Origin: Lineus longissimus | Lineage: Eukaryota; Nemertea; Pilidiophora; Heteronemertea; Lineidae | Length of the DNA: 64,000 nt | Assembly (NCBI RefSeq): GCF_910592395.1 | Contig: NC_088323.1 | Coordinates: 7,008,001 to 7,072,000, forward strand | Direction: 5' to 3' | Part shown: piece after piece, positions 60,501-63,370 of the stretch | Layout of the letters: every line of letters starts with the position of its first letter | Numbering within the stretch: the stretch's first letter is position 1 | Program-made: the position numbers and the translations under genes | Notes under the pieces: generated by a model | Told to the model about the DNA's origin: nothing | Seen by the model: only the letters and a program-made list of their open reading frames with translations | Databases searched by the model: none

Positions 60501-63370
60501 TTGCTTGTGAGCTTGGGCAGGTCACTTACTTCATTTCTAGTGCTACATACTTTGAATGGAGGCGGAAGCCCGATGTGTCTTTGCCTTGGGAGGCAAAATA
60601 TACCATCCAATTGAGAAAAAACTTCCTCCGTTCTGGTTAAAGATAACAGTCACGAGGCCAATAATACTAAGTGGAGCCCAACCATAGTGGCATGCATCCA
60701 TTGACACGCAGGAGTGACTAGCAGTTGTCACAACCATGTGGTGTGGTCTGGTCCAGCCTATTATCAATTTTTTTTTTATATTTCCACATTTTGAGACGAA
60801 ATATCAATTCAAGTACGGCCATGGCAAATTTATTGACTTATCATTTCTTTTCAGGTTTTCTGTACATGAGCAAATTTCTGCACCAATGGTTGACAGCTAC
60901 CCAATATATTGCCCCATTGATGGCCAACTTCGATAGCACCCTTGGTACAGCGTCTGATATACACTACATAGACAATGGTAAGGCTTGGTTTAGTACGGAT
61001 ACTGTGGCTATCTTGGTGAAGATGAGTGCATGACGAAAAATAGAATTGAATAAAAAGTATCGGGTCTGTAATTCCAATATTCCAATATCACGTGGATATT
61101 TTTCCCATTACCACTTTTGTTGCCAGACTTTTTTTTGGCTATGAAATGTTCAGGGCCAGATTTAAGGCTTCTCGACCCCCAATACCAACCCTTGTAGTCT
61201 GTTCCTCCTGTCCAGGATACAATTCCTTTTCTGCCGACCTCCATCACAGATTAATTCATATCTTTCTTTCAGGCACATTGTTTCTCGTCCAGTGGCACAA
61301 CATTCATCTGAAGGACGAAGCGGGTAAGGATGGAAATGAAAGTAAGGCATTCACACTTTCTAACTCGTTCACCAGGGGGTTTGGAACTGCCAGGATGCGT
61401 AGGGGGGGAAGCACAACGGCTGCTCTAATGTCAACATTTCTAGTCAGAAATTGCCGTGATCACTACTAGCCTGTGGGGTGACCCTCTTTAGAAACAACTC
61501 AAAAAACGGTACTTGGAAGTAGATTGTAACAGATCTAATTTTGACAAAGTCTGATAACAGTTTTTGGAAAGATATTGTGACGTATCTAATTTTGGCAAAC
61601 TCTAAAAACGGTTTTTGGAAAGATATTGTAAGAGGTCTAATTTTGGCAAACTCTAAAAACGTACATGAAAGGATATTGGAGCAGATCTATTTTTGGCGAT
61701 CTTTTTCCTTCAAATACCCTGGCAATTTCAAACTAACGAATAAAAAAACGGTATGTAAGTACTTAGGCAAAGTTCCCTGACATGAACATATTCCGAAATT
61801 TGATAAAATGCATGGGTGTCGGCAAAAATCAAGGAGGACACGGGTAGTCCTTTAGCACTTTTGGCTTCTGTGAAAAAAGAAGATGGAACTAACAAACTGT
61901 CATCAGGTTGCAGGGAAAGGGTCATAGTGCCTTGAGTGATTTTAGGGTATACCTCATGCACTAACAAAGGGTTGTTTACATTCTAACAATTCACTTTGGT
62001 TGGATACACTGAGTATTTCTGGATGTCCGTGTTTTGCCTAAGTACTTGAATTTTTTTACGACATATCATGTGCCAATGCTAGATGTGTTCTCCTGTTCTA
62101 TTCACTGTCCGCTTCTTAGGCTTGCACAGTCAGCCTTTAAAATTGGTCTAGGGCCCGATAACAAAGAGAGTCTTAATTAAGAATACGTACCAGCTTAATG
62201 TTGATGAATTTTATCTGTTCTCGATGCTTTGGCGTTTATTGACGTCAATCAACAACAACAGGACACAACAGGACGGCGTCCAAAAAACAGTCAAATATTA
62301 AGTATCAAGTTGAAGAGTGTGGAACCAGTTTTACTACTCCAATATTGTCATGTGTGTCACTGCATTTGCTCTACTGATGGGGTAACCAGTATCTCCACGA
62401 TGGCTAGCACAGCTTTTTTTACCCCCTTTGTAGGGGAAATCAAGAGATATGCATGATTCCTCATTTAGGCAATCCAAGGAGACTTAGAAAATAAACTGCC
62501 TTCAGAATTTACCATACACAGAATAACATGGCCCAATTCCCCGCTGCTTGACCTCCACCTGCCTGTAGTATTGAGCCAACTGCCTTCTGTGTACAGAACA
62601 CACTCCACTGCTTCTCTTTAATGTTTCGAAATCAATGTGATTTGCAAGCTAATGGGTGCTCACGAATTCACTTTCCTGCCACCCCTCTCCCCTCTCAACT
62701 CAAGCACTCTGCTTATGTCTATAGACACTACAGAAGGAGGTGTTGTATCACATCTGTATCACATATCACTAAAACAGTTTTGTCTCACAATTCACAGCTT
62801 TGGCTAGCTTTTTTCTGAAGTCACAGTGTTACTGCTGCTTGCGTAAGACTTTGGTGGTCAAACATCAATTTTTCAATCGCCCACAACAACCTTGTTAACA
62901 CATTTTGCTTACTGCGTTCAACTAAATGCTTGAGTTTTCTTATAGCAGACTGGGTGTGGGGAGACCTTGAACATATTCCTTATAACTGAAAATTGAAAAA
63001 AAGTAGTACATGTAATGCTTCTTTCGTGGGTAGGATAATGCTCACCTCTATCTTTTGTCCTGTTTCCTCATAGGTTATTGGTAAACTGTTCACAAAAATA
63101 CTTTTTTTAACCCCCCGAAAAGGCCTGAAATATATAAGACTTTCCTCTCTCTAATCAGTGTGCAGAAGACCTTGTCAATTGCCCATCCTACCGTACATTT
63201 CTTTTGGTCACATCTTCGGTATTCGATTGAATTCTTTTCTTTGATAATTCTCAATTATGGCCGAAGGGAACGTCAAATTTAAACGATTCACCGTGTCTTT
63301 TCCAGCTGGTCCGTTCACATTCCAGACAGCCATACGAGAAGATGGATTGATCATTTTCAATTACAAACAA
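5105..63370 (+). CDS. PLXDC: Plexin domain-containing protein (PLXDC1/2, TEM7 family), eight exons, 3' partial
   Basis: Gene-level entry. Joining 5105-5192, 16672-16689, 58332-58702, 59624-59779, 60254-60323, 60855-60977, 61273-61341 and 63306-63370 gives 960 nt (320 codons) with no stop and consistent phases (1,1,0,0,1,1,0 at the seven junctions counting exon ends in order 1,1,0,0,1,1,1 and exon 8 ending in phase 0). The product has a signal peptide (1-24/26), a basic linker with RLKR (60-63), a Thr/Pro-rich segment (about 85-157), then the conserved PLXDC extracellular domain: LWIDPYSM, ILSDSHRTAA, FNFLFYGH, ITIATGG, TATQYIAPLMANFD, VQWHNIHLKD and FTFQ...DG.IIF.YK. These blocks align in order with remembered vertebrate PLXDC1/2. 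Known family members are single-pass membrane proteins reported as PEDF receptors and tumour-endothelial markers. The PSI-like region, membrane helix and tail are not in the window. Whether it is the 1 or 2 paralogue cannot be decided; an invertebrate single-copy parent gene is likely. Confidence 0.93.
5380..5396. repeat. Poly-G tract
   Basis: A run of about 14 G just inside intron 1; similar runs occur at 1517-1539, 2347-2360 and 7580-7591. Simple tracts of this kind mutate quickly. Confidence 0.8.
5911..6587. repeat. Minisatellite, 47 bp x 15
   Basis: The unit begins CTCTGGACATCACCAATCAT and ends CTGTGTGCTCTAGT. Fifteen copies are very similar; two carry small deletions (near 6083 and 6275) and the last two have TGCAAAC in place of TGTAAAC. 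It lies in intron 1 and is not coding in any frame. Confidence 0.95.
6900..7050. mobile_element. Pogo/Tigger-like MITE, partial copy
   Basis: Shares GGACACCTCTCT, 'AATTTGACCTCTGTAATCAGGACACC' words in pieces and the terminus AGAGAGGTTCTACTGTA with the copies at 7831, 8648 and 51149. The left end is degraded. Confidence 0.6.
7700..7733. mobile_element. Isolated 3' end of the Helentron-like family
   Basis: GGTGAGC at 7700 is followed by ACAAT and the hairpin GGCC-CCT-GGCC, then TTTCATT. The same 3' terminus is found at 14151 and 17824. The body of this copy was not recognised. Confidence 0.6.
7831..7995. mobile_element. Pogo/Tigger-like MITE
   Basis: A 165-bp element beginning GTAGAGTGAAACCTCCC and ending GAGAGGTTCTACTGTA. 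The ends are inverted repeats of the type CAGTAGAACCTCT…GGACACC, flanked by TA, as expected of Tc1/mariner-pogo elements. No coding capacity. Confidence 0.7.
8648..8836. mobile_element. Pogo/Tigger-like MITE
   Basis: Begins TACAGTATACTAGAAACTCC and ends GGAGAGGTCCTGCTGTA. The inner part carries the diagnostic GGACACCTCTCTATTAAGG in two places and its reverse near the right end. Same family as 7831 and 51149. Confidence 0.7.
8837..12451. other. Intron 1, unassigned stretch
   Basis: No exon of the PLXDC gene or other gene was recognised. The longest non-repeat frame (9290-9742, 150 codons, + strand) has no domain, signal peptide or motif I know and no splice support, so I do not call it a gene. 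Confidence 0.45.
12487..12541. repeat. (CGT)n microsatellite
   Basis: About 18 uninterrupted CGT/GTC units, part of the Helentron-like element. Shorter CGTCGT versions mark the same position in the array at 22650 and in the element at 17583. Confidence 0.95.
12553..13976. repeat. 302-bp tandem repeat, 4.7 copies
   Basis: Units start GGCACGTTTCTTAAC at 12553, 12856, 13158, 13460 and 13763. Each holds GCTATGAACTTGAAACTTGG, GGCCACCAGGGGGCCA and TGGCGTAAATTGGCC words. Copies 2 and 3 are nearly the same, copies 1, 4 and 5 more diverged, so the middle pair was probably the latest duplication. Confidence 0.93.
14564..14838 (+). mobile_element. tRNA-derived SINE
   Basis: Polymerase III A box TGGCCGAGTGGTTAACG (14565-14581) and B box GGTTTCGATACC (14612-14623), followed by a tRNA-unrelated body and an A-rich end (…GGGTCAAAAAAATAG). 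The head resembles a Leu/Ser-type tRNA. A 120-codon frame across it is fortuitous. Confidence 0.7.
14839..16671. other. Intron 1, 3' part
   Basis: No exon or named repeat recognised until the pyrimidine tract before the microexon (about 16640-16671). Confidence 0.45.
16672..16689 (+). CDS. PLXDC: PLXDC exon 2: 18-nt microexon
   Basis: The exon is GTTTTGAAGAGACAAAAA. It is preceded by a long pyrimidine-rich tract ending TTTGCAG (16665-16671) and followed by a GTAAGT donor (16690-16695), the best consensus donor in the gene. Entered in phase 1 it reads (G)GT TTT GAA GAG ACA AAA A, that is G-F-E-E-T-K, and leaves in phase 1, which fits exon 3. Because the length is a multiple of three it can be included or skipped without changing the frame. 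No transcript evidence is available here. Confidence 0.65.
16744..16807. repeat. Three palindromic 23-bp repeats just downstream of the microexon
   Basis: TTGCAGTAATCACTGCAA (16744), TTGCAGTGATCACTGCAA (16767) and TTGCAGTAATCACTGCAA (16790) at a period of 23. The middle one is a perfect 18-bp palindrome; the outer ones differ from it by one base. They start 55 nt after the donor of the 18-nt exon. Confidence 0.9.
17583..17857 (+). mobile_element. Short Helentron-like element
   Basis: Left end TTTTAGCTCACATGGGTGAGC (a small palindrome) with CCGTCGTC-rich sequence; right end GGTGAGC (17824), ACAAT and the hairpin TGTCC-CCA-GGACA, then TTTCATT. It shares both termini with the long element at 12452-14180 but lacks the 302-bp core. 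Confidence 0.6.
17858..19629. other. Intron 2, unassigned
   Basis: No gene. Weak local repeats of GATGATGGATTTG-type words at 18868-19090. The frame 19026-19391 (121 codons) has no recognisable feature. Confidence 0.4.
19630..20440. repeat. Minisatellite, 58 bp x ~14
   Basis: Unit words: TTTTATTAAAGGATCAGTCC, then TGCTTATCAATTACGATTGT and CATGATCTGAACATCAAC. Variants alternate between subgroups (ATCAATTACG / ATTGATTGCG / ATCGATTGCG; AGGATCAG / AGGTTCAG) in runs, which suggests block duplication. Not coding. Confidence 0.93.
20709..20945. repeat. Dispersed repeat family A, copy 1
   Basis: Shares AAGGGATACACC, GGCTCAGGAAAATAGAAATG, TATCATGCATGCAA and TTTGCTGAAACTTG with 25378-25590 and 51357-51520. 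No inverted ends or coding sequence seen. Class unknown. Confidence 0.65.
21176..21530. repeat. Degenerate ~130-bp tandem repeat, about 2.7 copies
   Basis: GAGCATG(G/C)TCTAAGCTTGG occurs at about 21176 and 21307; each is followed by CA(A)TAAGCA-CACTGCAAAT and AAAGGGG(A/C)A-TTT-CC. A third, weaker copy ends near 21515. Confidence 0.6.
21817..21920. repeat. Short imperfect repeats of TGGGGTCTTTGTTTTGT
   Basis: About four copies of a roughly 26-base GGGGTC(C)TTG(C/T)TTTGT motif. Antisense frames read KDP/NKDP repeats but are products of the repeat. Confidence 0.6.
22195..22330 (+). mobile_element. SINE-like tRNA-related head
   Basis: The segment AGTGTCGTGGAAGAGTGTCA…GAGAGGTTGCTGGTTCGTTTTCC has A-box- and B-box-like spacing. 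It is degraded; low confidence. Confidence 0.3.
22653..22976. repeat. 79-bp x 4 array made from the 5' end of the Helentron-like family
   Basis: Units (GGGGA at 22657, 22736, 22815, 22894; period 79) read GGCTCACC(G)TAGGGGAG-CTACACAACACCGC, then GTGTCCGTCGTTGTCGTC and GTATCCTG…AACAGTGGC. The left end of the element at 12452 has the same order of words: GGCTCACCGTAAGGGGAGTC, GTGTCCGTCGTCGTC, GTATCCTAACAGTGGC. Only the first ~80 bases have been amplified; the 302-bp unit and 3' end are absent. Confidence 0.75.
22974..23205. repeat. ~60-bp duplication, spacing ~165
   Basis: GTACACAAAGATTTG…GGTGTCAAAGA(T/C)CAGTGGTT…TCAGACATTGT occurs at 22975 and 23140. Confidence 0.75.
23400..23514. repeat. 57-bp perfect tandem duplication
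   Basis: AATAATATTCCATTTCTCAT … CAGATCAGCTGG is present twice in a row. Recent local event. Confidence 0.9.
24848..24895. repeat. 25-bp direct duplication
   Basis: TGCAACTCATACTATTTAAA followed by CAATT is present twice in tandem. Confidence 0.85.
25378..25590. repeat. Dispersed repeat family A, copy 2
   Basis: Same word order as 20709-20945: GAAGGGATACACC, GGTCAGGAAAATAGAAATG, TTATCATGCGTG, TTTGCTAAAACTTG. Confidence 0.65.
26117..26820. repeat. Degenerate ~171-bp tandem repeat, 4+ copies
   Basis: Units start near GATTGCTCT at 26121, 26294, 26464, 26634 and (partial) 26810. Each has CTTGATGATCCATCACCCC, TTGGATCCCACATGCCACTA and GACATCCTTCCC words. Frames are broken between copies, so it is not a protein repeat. 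Confidence 0.85.
26859..27075. mobile_element. Near-perfect 217-bp palindrome (foldback MITE)
   Basis: The left arm (26859-26955) and right arm (26979-27075) are each 97 bp and complementary with about four mismatches; the loop is 23 bp. Ends read GACCCGCTCTACCAAAACTA and, inverted, GACTCGCTCTACCAAAACTA. The mismatches are all of transition type. No coding sequence and no clear target-site duplication. An RNA from intron 2 would fold into a very long hairpin here. Confidence 0.9.
27815..28041. mobile_element. hAT-like MITE with CAGTGTTCTCC ends
   Basis: Perfect 11-bp terminal inverted repeats CAGTGTTCTCC (27815-27825) and GGAGAACACTG (28031-28041). The inside has five AAGGTAGGGTGG words. CAGTG ends suggest the hAT superfamily, but no 8-bp target-site duplication is visible. 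A diverged copy lies at 55561-55769. Confidence 0.65.
28042..30418. other. Intron 2, unassigned
   Basis: No exon, gene or named repeat recognised. Small ORFs (for example 29793-30098) have no family features. Confidence 0.4.
30421..31250. repeat. Minisatellite, 58 bp x 14, each unit with a hairpin
   Basis: Unit: GAAGAGGAAGCGGAGGCTGT, TGACTCAGGGGAAGGAACAG, CCGCTTGCCTGTTGCCAG. GGCTGTT and AACAGCC inside each unit pair across 14 bases, giving 14 consecutive hairpins on either strand. It is GC-richer than its surroundings. The period is not a multiple of three and frames contain stops, so it is not coding. Confidence 0.93.
31251..32780. other. Intron 2, unassigned
   Basis: Nothing recognised. 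The reverse-strand frame 31780-32154 (124 codons) is Cys- and Arg-rich by chance composition and matches no family I know. Confidence 0.4.
32785..32875 (-). mobile_element. SINE head, tRNA-like, minus strand
   Basis: On the minus strand it reads GAATGGCGCAGAGGAACC…GAGTTCGATTCCCGG, a good B box (GTTCGATTCCC) and an A-box-like element. No acceptor stem closes around it, so it is a SINE remnant rather than a functional tRNA gene. Confidence 0.55.
32876..34616. other. Intron 2, unassigned
   Basis: A stretch at 33199-33317 has an acceptor-like CATCACAG, an open frame and a donor-like GTAAAC, but read in the phase needed for the PLXDC gene it meets a TAA after four codons. Nothing else recognised. 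Confidence 0.4.
34617..34895. repeat. ~165-bp duplication
   Basis: GAATAA(G)ATTAGAT…TCTGGTCACAGTCCA(C/G)TCTACGTTAATTAGAGTTGTT occurs twice (about 34640-34720 and 34807-34885), with CCTCCCTT/CTCTCCCTTGGG words before each. Confidence 0.75.
35146..35425 (-). mobile_element. 5'-truncated non-LTR retrotransposon with 11-bp target duplication
   Basis: On the minus strand, about 35425-35285 encodes NRVIGSSAFAVAGQKLWNEL and PNSVRGQSTLGRFKTALKT then HIFKKFF and a stop. This is the conserved ORF2 end (…A.R.WN.LP…S.FK..LK…) of L2/CR1/RTE-type elements. Its 3' UTR has AAAGCGCTTAGAAGT…TTAAGCGCTATAAAAA and ends in an AT-rich TTAATAATAATTT tail. The direct repeat ACTTCCCATTT flanks it at 35135-35145 and 35426-35436, showing the insertion boundaries. 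The element is dead; only the last ~45 codons are kept. Confidence 0.88.
35437..37369. other. Intron 2, unassigned
   Basis: No gene or named repeat recognised. Confidence 0.4.
37370..37608 (+). mobile_element. tRNA-derived SINE with (AAAC)n tail
   Basis: A box TGGCCTAGTGGTTAAGG (37379-37395) and B box GGTTCGAGGCC (37423-37433) in a tRNA-like head, a body of about 150 bp and a tail ATAAACAAACAAACAAAC (37590-37607). The best-preserved SINE in the window. Body differs from the SINE at 14564. Confidence 0.8.
38009..38568 (-). mobile_element. 5'-truncated non-LTR retrotransposon with 16-bp target duplication
   Basis: Minus-strand translation from 38568: DTRRASAAFGQLQRIWKSNT, SIRTKVRIYNSVVISTLLYG, SETLATTRADEGRVDAFGSR and CLSRILGVLWF, the region just after the reverse-transcriptase catalytic core (…LLYGSE.W…CLRRIL…). 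After a frame change it continues with RRLRWFGHVCRM and RMRWMEAAERN. At least one frameshift (about 38170-38240) disables it. TTGTAAATTGTGCAGT flanks it at 37993-38008 and 38569-38584. The catalytic RT domain and endonuclease are missing. Confidence 0.88.
38585..41215. other. Intron 2, unassigned
   Basis: No gene recognised. GAGCTCATTTTTGGGGAGGT followed by ATCATCGTCGTCC (40900-40950) may be a very diverged left end of the Helentron-like family. Confidence 0.35.
41216..41300 (+). mobile_element. SINE-like tRNA-related head
   Basis: GAAGCGTGGTGGTTCAGCAG…GTGGGTTTCGAGCTTGGG has A- and B-box-like motifs in tRNA-like spacing. Degraded. Confidence 0.35.
41301..42465. other. Intron 2, unassigned
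   Basis: Nothing recognised. Confidence 0.35.
42466..42645 (+). mobile_element. SINE-like element
   Basis: GTTGAGGCATAGTGGTTACAG (A-box-like) and GTGGGTTCATATGCC (B-box-like), followed by a body of about 100 bp. Similar in type to the copies at 59940 and 60440. Confidence 0.4.
42646..44562. other. Intron 2, unassigned
   Basis: No gene. A fragment GGGCCTGGTTGTTGAAAATA (43635-43670) resembles the MITE end at 1302. The minus-strand frame 43053-43343 has no known feature. Confidence 0.4.
44563..45018. repeat. Minisatellite, ~46 bp x 10
   Basis: Unit: GAGGATTACTAGAAAGCCTG, TTGGTTTCTGTCTGGAAGTC, CTTGAA. Copies differ by small indels. A single detached copy (GAAGAGGATGACTGGAAGGC…) lies at 45273-45305. 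Frames through the array are interrupted. Confidence 0.9.
45306..47260. other. Intron 2, unassigned
   Basis: Nothing recognised. Confidence 0.35.
47261..47420 (+). mobile_element. SINE-like element
   Basis: CCAGGTTCGAAGCCGCTCC is a B-box-like motif; the body contains GTCTCAGTCTGGATCAAAGG and GTAAAAGGGTCCCAAGGACC, partly like the body end of the SINE at 14564. The A box is degraded. Confidence 0.4.
47421..49763. other. Intron 2, unassigned
   Basis: Nothing recognised. A pair of 'AAAATGGC(T/C)G' words at 48385-48415 is the only local repeat. Confidence 0.35.
49767..50043. repeat. Minisatellite, 22-25 bp x 12
   Basis: Unit CATGCAGGAGTGAATTGGGTAC with variants (CTGGGGTG, CTTGCAGGAGTG). Many copies contain GGTACC. 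Minus-strand frames read HSCMVPNS-type repeats with no biological meaning. Confidence 0.92.
50044..51148. other. Intron 2, unassigned
   Basis: Nothing recognised apart from short GCAGCCTAAT/AGCAGACTAAT repeats near 50620-50670. Confidence 0.35.
51149..51316. mobile_element. Pogo/Tigger-like MITE, best-preserved copy
   Basis: Begins TACAGCGGACACCTCTCTAT and ends TGTTAGAGAGGTTCTACTGTA. It keeps the TA flanks and the inner CTATTAAGGACA words of the family seen at 7831 and 8648. Confidence 0.72.
51357..51520. repeat. Dispersed repeat family A, copy 3
   Basis: GTGGGTCAGGAAAATAGAATG, GTTGTCATGCATGCAACTTT and GCTGAAAATTTG in the same order as at 20709 and 25378. Confidence 0.6.
51596..51622. repeat. 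(TGT)n microsatellite
   Basis: About eight TGT units immediately left of the 19-bp array. Confidence 0.9.
51683..52233. repeat. Minisatellite, 19 bp x 29
   Basis: The unit is CACTTGATAAGCTGAGCGA; the array is 551 bp, exactly 29 units, with only substitutions (CACATGAT, AAGTTGAG, AAGATGAG, GCGG/GCGA). No indels. Because 19 is not a multiple of 3 and the minus strand of the unit has no stop in any frame, all three minus frames are open across the array (217-231 codons each). These frames are not genes. Confidence 0.96.
52855..53118. repeat. Minisatellite, ~31 bp x 8, degenerate
   Basis: Unit TACTGATACTGATCCAAGTC followed by AAGGTAGTGTT, with deletions in several copies. Confidence 0.85.
53119..55560. 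other. Intron 2, unassigned
   Basis: No exon or named repeat recognised. Confidence 0.4.
55561..55769. mobile_element. hAT-like MITE, diverged copy
   Basis: Aligns along its length with 27832-28041: ACCCTTGATGTCC, TTTTGCCAGTGTGCAAGACAAGG, CCTGACATATGG and the end GGAGAACACGG. The left terminus is lost. Confidence 0.6.
55770..58331. other. Intron 2, 3' end
   Basis: No gene. Contains a 26-bp x 3 repeat (56911-56980, GCTTCCTGCTTGTATTTTGT) and a 17-bp x 2 repeat (57624-57657). The last bases form the acceptor of exon 3. Confidence 0.5.
56911..56980. repeat. 26-bp x 3 tandem repeat
   Basis: GCTTCCTGCTTGTATTTTGT followed by ATA, three perfect copies. Confidence 0.9.
58332..58702 (+). CDS. PLXDC: PLXDC exon 3: furin-site linker and Thr/Pro-rich region
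   Basis: Acceptor TCGTTGCAG ends at 58331; donor GTG|GTAGGT is at 58703. The exon enters in phase 1 (SPYYSNLER...), leaves in phase 0 and encodes residues 36-159. Residues 60-63 are RLKR, a furin-type cleavage motif; vertebrate PLXDC2 has RWKR at a similar place (from memory). Residues from about 85 on are dominated by Thr, Pro, Ser and Ala with TT/TTTP runs, typical of an O-glycosylated mucin-like stalk, and there is an N-glycosylation sequon (NVT at 85-87). This mucin-like stretch lies N-terminal to the conserved domain; in vertebrate members the Thr-rich stretch I recall lies C-terminal, before the membrane helix. Confidence 0.9.
58769..58886 (+). mobile_element. SINE-like repeat, forward copy in intron 3
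   Basis: A-box-like TGGTCGAATGGTTAAGG and B-box-like GTGGGTTTGGAACGG, followed by CGGTAACTGGAAAAACGCCG and a (CCGA)n tract. The 3' part (58829-58881) is repeated in inverted orientation at 59303-59351. Confidence 0.5.
59303..59400 (-). mobile_element. SINE-like repeat, inverted copy in intron 3
   Basis: On the minus strand it reads GAAGTTCGAGCTGGGTACC, AAACGGTAACCGGAAAAACG and CCGACCGACC… This matches 58821-58881 with one fewer CCGA unit. The two copies could pair within the intron 3 transcript. Confidence 0.6.
59624..59779 (+). CDS. PLXDC: PLXDC exon 4: start of conserved extracellular domain
   Basis: Acceptor CTGCAACTTTCAG ends at 59623 and the donor GTATGT begins at 59780. It is 156 nt, phase 0 at both ends, residues 160-211. 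The protein begins VENNHKYYQSVI and carries LWIDPYSMENKDK and ILSDSHRTAA, which align with NHSYY..., LWVNIDQMEKDK and ILSNTHRQAA of vertebrate PLXDC proteins. This is the first block with unmistakable family similarity and sets the reading frame for the neighbouring exons. Confidence 0.95.
59940..60110 (-). mobile_element. SINE, minus strand, in intron 4
   Basis: On the minus strand: GAGGGGCCAAGTGGTTCGAG (A box), GCTGGGTTCATGATT (B box), and the body CATCTCTGCATCCTTGAGCA with AGACACC, a body word shared by many marine-invertebrate SINEs. Confidence 0.55.
60254..60323 (+). CDS. PLXDC: PLXDC exon 5: FYGH / ATGG block
   Basis: Acceptor TTGTTTTTTCAG ends at 60253; donor GTAGGT starts at 60324. 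It is 70 nt, enters in phase 0 and leaves in phase 1. It reads TVPISFNFLFYGHLVSKI then TIATGG across the junction, matching [23 protein letters not shown] in vertebrates. The open frame continues a short way into the intron, but the family alignment requires the splice after the first base of the second Gly codon. Confidence 0.95.
60440..60615 (+). mobile_element. SINE-like element in intron 5
   Basis: GGGCCACGTGGTCATGTGTTTGG resembles an A-box head, and GTGAGCTTGGGCAGGTCACT resembles the common SINE body word (GGGCAAGGCACTT). Degraded. Confidence 0.4.
60855..60977 (+). CDS. PLXDC: PLXDC exon 6: TATQYIAPLMANFD block
   Basis: Acceptor TTCTTTTCAG ends at 60854; donor GTAAGG starts at 60978. 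It is 123 nt, phase 1 to phase 1. It encodes GFLYMSKFLHQWL followed by TATQYIAPLMANFD, the most conserved block of the PLXDC family, then a region ending HYIDNG, equivalent to RYFDNG in vertebrates. Confidence is high because both borders and the protein block agree with the family. Confidence 0.96.
61273..61341 (+). CDS. PLXDC: PLXDC exon 7: VQWHNIHLKD block, two possible donors
   Basis: Acceptor CTTTCTTTCAG ends at 61272. The exon encodes (G)TLFLVQWHNIHLKDEA, matching TALVVQWDHVHLQD. Two GTAAGG donors are present: at 61324 (exon ends 61323) and at 61342 (exon ends 61341). Both leave the exon in phase 1, so both join exon 8 in frame. The short form puts five residues between HLKD and FTFQ, close to the six of vertebrate proteins; the long form adds six residues (about GKDGNE). 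I list the long form; the short one may be the main isoform. Confidence 0.9.
61500..61700. repeat. ~60-bp tandem repeat, 3-4 copies, in intron 7
   Basis: GGTTTTTGGAAAGATATTGT, then CTAATTTTGGCAAACTCTAA and AAAC; flanking copies are diverged. Confidence 0.8.
61701..63305. other. Intron 7, right part
   Basis: No further exon recognised; the exon 7 and exon 8 phases and the family alignment leave no missing residues here. Confidence 0.6.
63306..63370 (+). CDS. PLXDC: PLXDC exon 8: FTFQ...DGLIIFNYK block, last exon in window
   Basis: Acceptor GTGTCTTTTCCAG ends at 63305; donor GTAAGT starts at 63371. It is 65 nt, phase 1 to phase 0. It encodes AGPFTFQTAIREDG and LIIFNYKQ, matching FTFQATLLMDGRIIFGYKE. 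The acceptor at 63305 is the one that fits exon 7 phase. No further exon was recognised between 63371 and 64000, so the rest of the gene lies to the right. Confidence 0.93.
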
